Shown in pieces: positions 9,022 through 16,752 of a DNA stretch of 64,000 nt. The DNA is taken from the NCBI RefSeq assembly GCF_010614805.1, contig NZ_JAAFZC010000005.1, positions 55,269 through 119,268 on the forward strand, in the 5' to 3' direction. The notes beneath the pieces were generated by a model that was not told where the DNA came from, did not search any database, and was given only the letters and a program-made list of their open reading frames with translations. The translations under genes were made by a program, and so were the position numbers. Source of the DNA: Pseudooceanicola aestuarii (GTDB lineage Bacteria; Pseudomonadota; Alphaproteobacteria; Rhodobacterales; Rhodobacteraceae). Within the stretch, counting starts at the first letter, position 1. Every line of letters starts with the position of its first letter.

Positions 9022-9324
9022 TCAGAGCTGCCGTCCGAGTGGGAAGGCCCCCGCGCCTCCGGGTGCTACGCCCCTCCCCTGCCCGTCTGGTCTTGATTGG
9101 CTGCCCGGATTTTCTGCGGCGTCCTTCGATTGCGCGACGAAGAACTCCGTTTCTTTTCCGTTCAACCGGTGCCCGCTCCGGTCGGTCAGACCGATGCAGC
9201 TTCCGTTCGGCACATAGGTGATGAGGTACTGACCGAGCCTGTCCTTGTGGACAACGTAGCCGGTATTGGCCCAATGCACGGTCTGCCCGGCATCAACCGC
9301 GGCTTTGATTTCATCGAGTGTCAT
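9022..9324 (-). CDS. Small conserved plasmid protein (100 aa)
   Basis: Starts at the ATG at 9324 behind GAGGAG. The first ~70 residues (MTLDEIKAAVDAGQTVHWAN, then a beta-rich VVHKDRLGQYLITYVPNGS) look like a compact folded domain; the last 25 are low-complexity, Gly/Pro/Arg-rich and probably disordered. No signal peptide or catalytic motif. This kind of protein (TVHWANxGYxV) recurs on Rhodobacteraceae plasmids with DUF736 and strawberry-notch genes, but its function is not known to me. Confidence 0.65.
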   Translation of the reverse strand: MTLDEIKAAVDAGQTVHWANTGYVVHKDRLGQYLITYVPNGSCIGLTDRSGHRLNGKETEFFVAQSKDAAENPGSQSRPDGQGRGVAPGGAGAFPLGRQL

Positions 9325-9363
9325 GCGAACCTCCTCAAGAAGAATGGTGGGGAAACGACGCAA

Positions 9364-9389
9364 GAAGCCCGGTCGTCCAACCGGGCTTC
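9364..9389 (-). terminator. Terminator-like hairpin after the DUF6915-like gene
   Basis: Perfect 9-bp stem GAAGCCCGG/CCGGGCTTC with an 8-base loop, lying between the stop at 9425 and the next gene start at 9324. It lacks a T-tract. Confidence 0.55.
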
Positions 9390-9424
9390 CATGCAGCATT
9401 TGTTTGGCCAACGGCCGAGAGCTG

Positions 9425-9886
9425 TCAGGTACCTTGCGTGGCTTGCGTCGCGCGCGCCGCCATCCAATCCTTCAGGCCAAGAACCGTTCTTCCGGCGGCG
9501 ACCTCGGAGGCCCAGGCAACCCTTGGGTCGCCGCAGGGCTCATCGCCGGAATGCCGGTCGATGTGGCCATTGGCCATCCATGGCTCAGGCTGGATCCGTC
9601 GCAGCCAGTCCGCCATGCTCGGGATGCGGCCTTGGCAGTCTTCACGGATATGCTGCTCGCCGATCCAGCGCACGGGGATGTCGCGGCCCGCACTATTGGT
9701 CAGTGTCGGGCCAAAAACCCGTTGGGCCTCAAACAGGCCTTGCGCATGGTGACGCATGGCGCGGTGCGTGAAGAGCGCGAGGTGCTCTTTCGAGGCATCG
9801 AACCAATCGTGCACAGACTGATAGTCAGACGGCACCCCGCCGAATTTCTGGGCCGAGCTTTCAGCATGATGAAGCGGATGCGCCAT
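9425..9886 (-). CDS. DUF6915-like conserved protein
   Basis: 153 residues from the ATG at 9886, one base after the stop of the upstream gene and with GAGGGA as ribosome site, so the two are co-translated. The N-terminus MAHPLHHAESSAQKFGGVPS and the segment VHDWFDASKEHL...THRAMRHHAQGLFEAQRVFG are the hallmark of the family I know as DUF6915. Histidines are abundant (HPLHHAES, HRAMRHHAQG) and could bind a metal, but no enzyme is established. WIGEQHIREDCQGRIPS in the centre and a C-terminal DWMAA follow. It belongs to the minus-strand backbone cluster. Confidence 0.7.
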   Translation of the reverse strand: MAHPLHHAESSAQKFGGVPSDYQSVHDWFDASKEHLALFTHRAMRHHAQGLFEAQRVFGPTLTNSAGRDIPVRWIGEQHIREDCQGRIPSMADWLRRIQPEPWMANGHIDRHSGDEPCGDPRVAWASEVAAGRTVLGLKDWMAARATQATQGT

Positions 9887-9887
9887 C

Positions 9888-10274
9888 TCACAGTCCCTCG
9901 TCATAGCTGTGCGAGCATTCAACGTAGCGGTCCGCATGATCGAGCGTGATGCTGTCGGCTGCTATGTCCCAGGTCAGCGTGCCGTAGCCGCCCTCGTTGT
10001 TTTCGAACCCCGGGTGATGGTGATAGGCGAGCGACCAGGCGAAGTCGCCCACCTCGGTGGCAAGCGGCTCCGGCAGTTGGACCTCTGCAGGCTGCACCGT
10101 CACATCCTCGACATTGCCGGAATCGCCATAGCCTTCGTATTCGGCGGTGACCTCGCTGATGCCAAGCGCGCGTAGTTGCGCAAGCAGCTCCGCTCGGGAT
10201 GCCTTCAGGGTGGTTTCGCGCTCTGCACGCCACTGAGCCGCCATTGCGGCATAGTCGATCTGGGGATTGGTCAT
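9888..10274 (-). CDS. DUF6878-like conserved protein
   Basis: 128 residues, ATG at 10274 behind a GAGGA ribosome site. The N-terminal half is helical (AAQWRAERETTLKASRAELL). The C-terminal half carries the pattern AEYEGYGDSGNVEDVTV ... FENNEGGYGTLTWDI ... ITLDHADRYVECSHSYDE, which I associate with DUF6878. The acidic and histidine-rich C-terminus could bind a metal; that is inference. It is followed at one base by the DUF6915-like gene, forming a two-gene operon. Function unknown. Confidence 0.7.
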   Translation of the reverse strand: MTNPQIDYAAMAAQWRAERETTLKASRAELLAQLRALGISEVTAEYEGYGDSGNVEDVTVQPAEVQLPEPLATEVGDFAWSLAYHHHPGFENNEGGYGTLTWDIAADSITLDHADRYVECSHSYDEGL

Positions 10275-10395
10275 GGGTCTGTCCTCTTATCTGAATTTGG
10301 GGGGCCGGGCCTGGCATTGGTCAGCGCGCGCCCGGAAAGCGCAGATCGGCCAAATCCCGATCCACGCCGCCCGACCGGAAGCCCGCTTTGACTTT

Positions 10396-13300
10396 TCAGG
10401 CGGCTTGTTCTGACGTCATGGCGGCTTCCTGCCCCACGATCCGGGCCAGAATGCTTCCCGTGTCGATCCCGTCCCCATGCGGCAGGAACACCCGTAGCTG
10501 GAAGGCTATGATCTCGGTGAAGCAGCCGAGGGCCTTGAGGCCATCAATCATGCCCCTGTCAACGCCGCACAACTCAAGGCGCATCTCGCCTGCGACACGG
10601 CGACGGGTCAGGGTGAGACCCCGGCCCAGATCGACCGGCGCAGTGGTGCCGAGGGCGGCGGTCAACATCTCCTGCGGTGTTTGCGGGTTGGACACGAGGA
10701 AGCGGGCGCGCAGCGCGGCCGCCCCTTCCTCGCTCAGCGTGCGCCCGATCATGGCGGTCGCCCCATCGGGCGTGACCCGGTAGATGCGCTCATTGGTGTT
10801 CGGAATATCCTTCCAGATCGGCAACAAGAGCCCGGTCAGCAGGTAGAGCTTGGTTGTGGTGGTTTTTGGCAGGGACGCTGCCTCGGCATCCCAAAGCCAT
10901 GCGAACTCAGGCTTGCCGATCTCTTCCCAAGCCGAGGACTCAAACCGTGCCTCTTCGAGATAGCTCGACCCGTTTGGCCGCACCGCCTTGCGCATCAGCG
11001 TGACAGTGTCCTCGTCATACATCTGCATTGGCCGCGCCGAGATGAGCGCCGCGCGACCCGACGCGCGGTTGACCATCGGCAGCTTATCGAAATTGCGCGA
11101 CAGGGCGTCATCCGCCGAAAGCACATGGACCGGGTCGGTGACTTCAAGTCCAATGATCCGCGTCACGGCGCCGGATTTCGGGCAGGTCCAGAGATCCTCT
11201 GTGGATACCTGTTCGATCTTTTCGCCACGCAGAGTTTCCACGCCGAGATCGAGCGTGCCCGCCGCGCGCGCCCGCTCAGACTGATCGGCAATCCGCCTCA
11301 TGAACTCGGCAAAGAGCGCGTTCTGCATGTGGATGGGCAGGGCCAGAACCCGGTTGAGAAACCGCTGGATCGGGGGAAGCTCCTCAAGGAGCACCCCGTC
11401 CTTGTCGATCAGCCGCAGGGCCGTCCAGTCGGTGAAGCTCTCGTAGCTCATCGCCTCAGCGCGCCCGGCGGCAAGATCGGCGAAATACCCACGCAATGCC
11501 GCTCGCGCGATCGGGCTTTCGAGATTGTCCTCCTGGCGGAACATGCCTTGCGAGCCGGTCTCGCGCTGGCCCTTGGTCAGGGCCCCCAGCTGGTCGAGGC
11601 GCTTGGCGATCGTCGAGGTGAAACGTTTTTCGCCATGCACATCCGAGGTGCAGACCCGGAAGAAGGGCGCGCTGACCTGAGCCGAGCGATGCGTGCGCCC
11701 GAGCCCCTGGATGGCCGCATCCGCGCGCCAGCCGGGCTCCAACAGGTAGTGCCGCCGCCGTTTCTGGTTCTTCGCCGTTTGCGCCGCATGATAGGACCGG
11801 CCCGTCCCGCCCGCATCGGAGAAGATCAGGATATCCTTATCGCCGTCCATGAAGGCTTGGGTCTCGGATGAATTGCTGCTGGCGGCGCGCTTCTCGATGA
11901 AGAGATGGCCGTCCTCGGCTTTGATGGGTCGGATGGACCGCCCCGTGACTTCTGCCACGGCCTCGTAGCCAAAAGCCCAGAGGATCTGATCGAGCGCCGA
12001 GGGGATCGGGGCGAGCGTCATCAACTCCAGCATGGCCGCATCGCGCAGGGCGAGCGCCTCGCGCGAGACAACGAGCGCGCCGGTCTCATCCCGCAAGGGT
12101 TCCGCCACCATGTTGCCGTCAATCTCCACGAGCTTTTGCGCATGAATCGGGAAGGCCTGTTCGAGGTATCCCAGGACGTAGTCGCGCGGCGTTAGCGCGC
12201 CCTCGACCAGCTCGTCCTCCGGGTCCATCGTCTCAAGCCGACGTTTCAGCAGGCTTTCGCCTGTAGAGACCACCTGAATGACGCAAGCCTTGCCCGCTGC
12301 CAGATCGTCCTTGATGGCGCGGATGATGCTCGGGGCTTTCATGCCCATCAGGAGATGGTTGAAGAAGCGCTGCTTCGTGCTCTCGAAGCGGGACTTGGCC
12401 GAGGCGCGTGCGGCCGACGCATTAGTTTCCCCCGAGGCGTCGTTGACGCCGGTCGCCGTCAGCGCCGCTTCGAGATTGTGGTGGATCGTCCGAAACGCAC
12501 CCGCATAGGCGTCGTAGATCTCGATCTGGGCCGGGGTGAGCGCGTGTTCGAGCACGTCATACTCCACGCCGTCGAAGCTGAGGGCACGGGCCGTGTAGAG
12601 CCCGAGCGTCTTGAGATCGCGCGCGACCACCTCCATGGCGGCGACACCGCCGGCTTCCATCGCAGAAACGAAGCTCTCGCGGCTTGGGAAGGGGTATTCG
12701 GGGCCCTGCCCCCAGAGCCCCAGCCGCGCGGCATAGGCGAGGTTGTGGACGCTCGTCGCACCCGTGGCCGAGATGTAGAAGACGCGAGCGCGGGGTGCTG
12801 CCAGTTGCAGCCGGAGGCCAGCAAGGCCCTGCTGGGAGGGTTTGACCCCCCTGCCCTGCTCGGACCCGGCCGCGTTCTGCATGGCATGGGCCTCATCAAA
12901 GGCCAGTACGCCTTCAAAGTCTTCGCCCATCCAGTCGAGGATCTGGCACAGTCGTGTGGTGCCGCATTTGCCCGCCGAGCGCAGCGTGGCGTAGGTCACG
13001 AACAGGATGCCATCACCCATCTGGATCGGTTGGTCCGGTTTCCATTTGGAGAGCGGCTGAATGTCGGCGGGCGAGCCGCCGAGATCGGTCCAGTCGCGGA
13101 TCGCGTCCTCGATGAGCGTGGCGGATTTGGAGACCCAGATCGCCTTCCTGCGCCCAGCGAGCCAGTTCACCAGGATGAGCCCGGCGCATTCGCGCCCCTT
13201 GCCGCAGCCCGTGCCGTCACCGAGGAAGTAGCCAAGGCGATAAGCATTGGCGTCCGGGTCATCATCGGCACGGGTGAGTTTGGTCTGGTCGTCGTCGATG

Positions 13301-14658
13301 GTGAACCGCCCCGGCAGGTCACGCCCATGGGCATCATTGGCCATGATGATGGTCTCGAGCTGAGCCTCGGAGAGATGCCCATCCTCGATCAGCCTGGCAG
13401 GCAGGCGCAATTCCGCACTGGCCGCGCCAGAAGGCACGGGCGGCGCCACGGAAGCCATGGCGATGCTTTCGACCAAGGGCGTGGGATGTTCCTGCGCACC
13501 CGCGATCTCGATCCGCTGAGGGCGATAGCGCGCATAGATATCCGAGACGGGCGTGTTGTCGCGCGCGGCCTCAAGGCTTGTGAAAGTGAGCGGTATGGCG
13601 GCGTTGGTCTGAGCGTTGGACGCCACAACTCTAGCAACTGGTCGCTTGCGCGTGACAGGTACTGGACCGACCGATCGCGCATGAGGGTTTTTCGCCGCCT
13701 GTTGTACGGGGCGCGCCTCGGGCCGGGTTGCGGCCACGGCGTCGGCAAAAGGAAGGGCTTCATCCAAGTCCCTGACGCTGGCGCGGATCATCTCTCCGTC
13801 CTCCTGCACCTTGTCGAAGACCATCAGCTGGGTTTCCACAGAGGTGCCGAGCTTGCGGTAAACCTGTCCCGGCATCGTGAGGGCCAAGCGCGGCGTCAGG
13901 AGACCGCAAGCGCGGGACCAATGCGCGGCATCGCGTTCGGGCGTGAATCCCGGCGGCATGATCGCCACCAGCCGCCCGCCATGCGCGAGACGCTTTGCAG
14001 CCGCAATGAGATGTTTGGCGGCGATGTGCTTGTCGCGGGAGCGATCGACCGAGGAGGCGAACGGCGGGTTCATCACCACGATGTCGGGTAGAACCGGCGT
14101 CTGCAGCAGATCGTCGATATGCTCGCCGTCATGGCCCGTCGCCTCGCCGCCGAAGACCGCGCGCAATAGGCTATGGCGAAAGGGGTCGATTTCATTGAGA
14201 GAAAGCGTGGCACCGGCCCGGGCAGCAAAACCGGCCAAAGCACCGGTGCCAGCCGAGGGCTCCAGCACGGTCTCGCCCTTGCGAATGGCTGCCGCCCGCA
14301 CGGCCAAGGCGGCAAATGGCAGTGGCGTGGAAAACTGCTGCAACCGGATCTGCTGCTCGGAGCGGCGGGTTTCCGTCAGCAGCCGTGAGGCAAGCAGTTT
14401 TGCGGCGAAGTAATCATCCTCACTGTTATCGCCACGTAGCAGCGCCTGCACAGCCGCCGCCTGCATCAGGTCATAGGCCTTCCGCCAGTCCCAGGCGCCC
14501 CCGGCATCACTGCCAAGAAAGGTCTCTCGCATGATGCGTGCGAGCGCTGAGCTGCGCAGGGGTTGGTGGTCGATCTCCGTGCCGATCTGCTCGAGGGCAG
14601 AGACGAAGTTAGCTTTGGATTCAATAGGATCGGGGAGCGTTGAGCAGGGCTTGGACAT
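10396..14658 (-). CDS. Strawberry-notch-type methyltransferase/helicase fusion (1420 aa)
   Basis: Starts at the ATG at 14658 with AAGGAA upstream. Domain order: an N-terminal SAM-dependent N6-methyltransferase-like fold (about 90-310) with the SAM loop LEPSAGTGALAGFAA and the catalytic-type NPPF at residues 197-200; a linker (about 310-420); then a strawberry-notch-like superfamily 2 helicase with Walker A GDGTGCGKG (Lys487), DEAH-type motif DEAH at 588-591, and a C-terminal helicase domain containing SDAGGTGRSYHA and a GLGRTHRSAQ motif VI. Such very large proteins are common on alphaproteobacterial plasmids and are thought to act on DNA, but the role is not established. It is much the largest gene in the backbone. 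Confidence 0.85.
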   Translation of the reverse strand: MSKPCSTLPDPIESKANFVSALEQIGTEIDHQPLRSSALARIMRETFLGSDAGGAWDWRKAYDLMQAAAVQALLRGDNSEDDYFAAKLLASRLLTETRRSEQQIRLQQFSTPLPFAALAVRAAAIRKGETVLEPSAGTGALAGFAARAGATLSLNEIDPFRHSLLRAVFGGEATGHDGEHIDDLLQTPVLPDIVVMNPPFASSVDRSRDKHIAAKHLIAAAKRLAHGGRLVAIMPPGFTPERDAAHWSRACGLLTPRLALTMPGQVYRKLGTSVETQLMVFDKVQEDGEMIRASVRDLDEALPFADAVAATRPEARPVQQAAKNPHARSVGPVPVTRKRPVARVVASNAQTNAAIPLTFTSLEAARDNTPVSDIYARYRPQRIEIAGAQEHPTPLVESIAMASVAPPVPSGAASAELRLPARLIEDGHLSEAQLETIIMANDAHGRDLPGRFTIDDDQTKLTRADDDPDANAYRLGYFLGDGTGCGKGRECAGLILVNWLAGRRKAIWVSKSATLIEDAIRDWTDLGGSPADIQPLSKWKPDQPIQMGDGILFVTYATLRSAGKCGTTRLCQILDWMGEDFEGVLAFDEAHAMQNAAGSEQGRGVKPSQQGLAGLRLQLAAPRARVFYISATGATSVHNLAYAARLGLWGQGPEYPFPSRESFVSAMEAGGVAAMEVVARDLKTLGLYTARALSFDGVEYDVLEHALTPAQIEIYDAYAGAFRTIHHNLEAALTATGVNDASGETNASAARASAKSRFESTKQRFFNHLLMGMKAPSIIRAIKDDLAAGKACVIQVVSTGESLLKRRLETMDPEDELVEGALTPRDYVLGYLEQAFPIHAQKLVEIDGNMVAEPLRDETGALVVSREALALRDAAMLELMTLAPIPSALDQILWAFGYEAVAEVTGRSIRPIKAEDGHLFIEKRAASSNSSETQAFMDGDKDILIFSDAGGTGRSYHAAQTAKNQKRRRHYLLEPGWRADAAIQGLGRTHRSAQVSAPFFRVCTSDVHGEKRFTSTIAKRLDQLGALTKGQRETGSQGMFRQEDNLESPIARAALRGYFADLAAGRAEAMSYESFTDWTALRLIDKDGVLLEELPPIQRFLNRVLALPIHMQNALFAEFMRRIADQSERARAAGTLDLGVETLRGEKIEQVSTEDLWTCPKSGAVTRIIGLEVTDPVHVLSADDALSRNFDKLPMVNRASGRAALISARPMQMYDEDTVTLMRKAVRPNGSSYLEEARFESSAWEEIGKPEFAWLWDAEAASLPKTTTTKLYLLTGLLLPIWKDIPNTNERIYRVTPDGATAMIGRTLSEEGAAALRARFLVSNPQTPQEMLTAALGTTAPVDLGRGLTLTRRRVAGEMRLELCGVDRGMIDGLKALGCFTEIIAFQLRVFLPHGDGIDTGSILARIVGQEAAMTSEQAA

Positions 14659-14702
14659 GGGGAATTCCTTTGGATCAGGGTCTGAGTTCCAAAGGAGAGA
14701 AA

Positions 14703-14735
14703 GCCCGCTCTACACTTTGAAGGCGTAGAGTGGGC
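14703..14735 (-). terminator. Terminator of the toxin-antitoxin operon
   Basis: Stem GCCC.CTCTAC/GTAGAG.GGGC with a 12-base loop, followed on the minus strand by TTTCTC. It lies 30 bases past the toxin stop and before the helicase start. Confidence 0.65.
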
Positions 14736-14764
14736 AATTTCTTAGCGGGGGGCCTGCACCCCCA

Positions 14765-15055
14765 TCATGGCCACTGCTGCGCAGCATGAAGAACGCGTAA
14801 AATGGTCACCATCTCAAGGCTTTCAGCATAAACCACGATGTAGTTCGGCCGAATAACCATCTCCCTAGTCCCGTCCACACGGCCCGCGCGGTACATCTGA
14901 GGGCGTTCTGGAAGGAGGGACGTCTTGTGTTCAATCTCGTCTTTGAGAACTTGGGCGGCATCCGGGTTGTCGTCAGAGATGTAGCCAATGATTGCCAGCA
15001 AGTCGGCGATGGCCGTCGCTTTCCATTCAAGATTTGGCAAGGCGCTTCCCGTCAA
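14765..15055 (-). CDS. RelE/ParE-family toxin
   Basis: Up to 96 residues. ParE/RelE signature: N-terminal LEWKATAIADLLAIIGYISDDNPDAA, a central LLPERPQMYRAGRVDGTREMVI strand pair and the C-terminal VVYAESLEMVTILRVLHAAQQWP, which is the classic ending of this fold. These toxins inhibit gyrase (ParE) or cleave mRNA on the ribosome (RelE); the long N-terminal helix pair resembles ParE/RelE stabilisation modules. The start is a TTG at 15055, overlapping the antitoxin gene by 29 bases; a TTG at 15040 is equally possible. Translation is coupled to the antitoxin. Confidence 0.8.
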   Translation of the reverse strand: MTGSALPNLEWKATAIADLLAIIGYISDDNPDAAQVLKDEIEHKTSLLPERPQMYRAGRVDGTREMVIRPNYIVVYAESLEMVTILRVLHAAQQWP

Positions 15056-15326
15056 TCAATGCCTGAGCGTCTTGCATCGCCTTGGCATGGGGCGTTGTGG
15101 GCCTTGGATCGTCTAGCGCTTCCTGTACCTTCGCCCGGAACCAGGCGTCATAGGCATCCGGATCAGCGGTCAATCCGGCAGGCAAGCCGCCTTCTGCGGC
15201 CACGCGGGTCAGAAGAATACGCACCGCGTCGGAGAGCGTCAGACCGACGCCCGCAAGTGCGTCCGAAGCCTGTGCTTTCAGCTGATCGTCAACACGGACA
15301 TGAAGCATGGATGTTTGGGCAGGCAT
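15027..15326 (-). CDS. RelB/DinJ-family antitoxin
   Basis: 99 residues from the ATG at 15326, with a strong GGAGG. The N-terminal ~50 residues form a ribbon-helix-helix: LHVRVDDQLKAQASDALAGVG then LTLSDAVRILLTRVAAEGGLP, the RelB/DinJ pattern. The C-terminal half (YDAWFRAKVQEALDDPRP) would wrap the toxin. The gene overlaps the toxin start. A perfect dyad at 15355-15372 just upstream is the likely operator for autorepression. Probably a plasmid-stability module. Confidence 0.85.
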   Translation of the reverse strand: MPAQTSMLHVRVDDQLKAQASDALAGVGLTLSDAVRILLTRVAAEGGLPAGLTADPDAYDAWFRAKVQEALDDPRPTTPHAKAMQDAQALIDGKRLAKS

Positions 15327-15354
15327 GGATGGTCCTCCAGTTGATGGGAGCGAT

Positions 15355-15372
15355 GTATCTCATTTGAGATAC
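15355..15372. promoter_or_regulatory. Operator dyad of the toxin-antitoxin operon
   Basis: GTATCTCA-TT-TGAGATAC, 8-bp perfect arms, 29 bases upstream of the antitoxin ATG. The position and symmetry fit binding by a ribbon-helix-helix antitoxin. Confidence 0.7.
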
Positions 15373-15430
15373 GATTTCAAGGCGGCAGTATGTGTGCACG
15401 TGGTCCCGTGGTGTTGTCTCCGCGGGAAAC

Positions 15431-16087
15431 TCAGCCACCCTGCCCCGCGAGATACTCCGCCAGCACCGGGCTGGCAGCACCTTTCGCGGAGCTGAGCAGC
15501 TCAGAACCCGCAAGCGTGGCCTTCGAGAGGCGTACGAGCCCGCCGGTTTCCTCGATCCGGTAGCAGCGGCGTTTTTGTCGCCCCCGCTTGTAGTGGGTCG
15601 CGGTGACGATCTGGCATGTACTGCCATCGGTGAGCGTCACAGGGGTGGCGAGCCTGATCTTGTCGCCTTCCTCGTAGTTCGGGATCGAAGCCCATTCCCG
15701 GCAGCGCTGGCGCCAGTCCCGGGCGTAGCTGTCCGGGTCTTTCAGGTCGGAGAGAAGTTCGATCAGCGCAAGGGGCGCGCGCGACGCGTTCGGGCCAGCG
15801 CTTTCCTCCATATCCTTGTAGCCCCAACACCCATCATCGTAGGCGGTGAGGAAGACGGCGGCGAAAGTGATCGAGCCGTCAGGATCGGTGACATAGGTCG
15901 CGTCCTCGACAGGGGTGCCATCACGATTGGTAACCCTAGCCGCCGCATACCAGGTTGAGCCGACCTTGCAGGCTTTCACCAGTTCGGTTTTGCGCGTGTC
16001 GCCCTCAAAGGTGCAAAGCCGGGTGATCTCTGCTTTCTCATCCGCGTAGGATTTGACGCGGCGATCGGTGTAGAAGAGCCAACCCAT
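15431..16087 (-). CDS. DUF6927-like conserved protein
   Basis: 218 residues starting at the ATG at 16087, whose first base is the last base of the upstream stop (TGATG), so it is translationally coupled. The N-terminus MGWLFYTDRRV, a central beta-rich domain ITFAAVFLTAYDDGCWGYKDMEES and a C-terminal SH3-like part (GDKIRLATPVTLTDGS, CYRIEETGG) are visible. The MGWLF start and WGYKDM-E motif are what I associate with a DUF6927-type family on Rhodobacteraceae and rhizobial plasmids. No catalytic residues are recognised and the function is unknown. Confidence 0.65.
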   Translation of the reverse strand: MGWLFYTDRRVKSYADEKAEITRLCTFEGDTRKTELVKACKVGSTWYAAARVTNRDGTPVEDATYVTDPDGSITFAAVFLTAYDDGCWGYKDMEESAGPNASRAPLALIELLSDLKDPDSYARDWRQRCREWASIPNYEEGDKIRLATPVTLTDGSTCQIVTATHYKRGRQKRRCYRIEETGGLVRLSKATLAGSELLSSAKGAASPVLAEYLAGQGG

Positions 16088-16680
16088 CAAGCCGCCCTCC
16101 GATCATCAATCTCCATCAGCGCATCGAGCGGCACGCGGTAGGGCTGCATGGCGTCGAAATCCTCGCAATTGCCGCAGTTCTGCACGATCGCGAAGGTGTC
16201 GCAGGCATCCTTGAGGATGACCCGGAAGGTGCCGCCGAGGCCCGAGGGCACTTCGTAGGTCCCGCCGATGAGATAATCCGAGGCCCGGCGCACGAAGACG
16301 CGGATGCTGTGGCCATCGGTGGCGAGCCGGATGGCCCCTCGCCCCCGGTCGATGAGCACCTGCACGTCATCCAGGATGTCGGTGTAGAACTGGCCGGTCA
16401 GATCGCGAAACGCCATGCGGCGCTGCGCCATCCAGTCGGTGTCCCGAAACGGGTTCATGCCATCGGCGAAGGCGAAGGAGGGATCGGCCTGTTCGGTGGT
16501 GACGATACGGGTGGTCGTGCCATCGATGCCGTTCGAGCGCAGATGCACACCATTGCCGACGATGAGGATCAGGGCCGGCCTGTCCACGAGCCCGTTCCAG
16601 TTGGGCAGGAAGGTCTTGCAGGCGCGCGCATGTGCGATTTGCGCCGCGACAGCGGAGGCAGAGAACTTGAGAATAGCCAT
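16087..16680 (-). CDS. Conserved plasmid protein (197 aa)
   Basis: ATG at 16680 behind GGAAAG. A soluble protein with an N-terminal helix (KFSASAVAAQIAHARACKTFLPNWNG) followed by a mostly beta domain containing LILIVGNGVHLRSNGIDGTTTRIV and FVRRASDYLIGGTYEVPSG. A CGNCEDFD motif near residue 175 has two cysteines three apart that could bind a metal; this is only a possibility. It ends overlapping the next gene by one base. I do not recognise the family, but the composition and coupled arrangement argue that it is real. Confidence 0.65.
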   Translation of the reverse strand: MAILKFSASAVAAQIAHARACKTFLPNWNGLVDRPALILIVGNGVHLRSNGIDGTTTRIVTTEQADPSFAFADGMNPFRDTDWMAQRRMAFRDLTGQFYTDILDDVQVLIDRGRGAIRLATDGHSIRVFVRRASDYLIGGTYEVPSGLGGTFRVILKDACDTFAIVQNCGNCEDFDAMQPYRVPLDALMEIDDRRAA

Positions 16681-16752
16681 GGGGATGTCTTTCCGTTGGG
16701 TGTGGGAGGGTCGACCCGCGCGGGGAACGCCTCGCGCGGGTCGCGTGATGGC

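Noticed and set aside
12355-14091. 578-codon open frame opposite the large helicase
   Set aside because: Runs antisense through conserved helicase and methyltransferase motifs; a high-GC shadow without ribosome site or recognisable domain.
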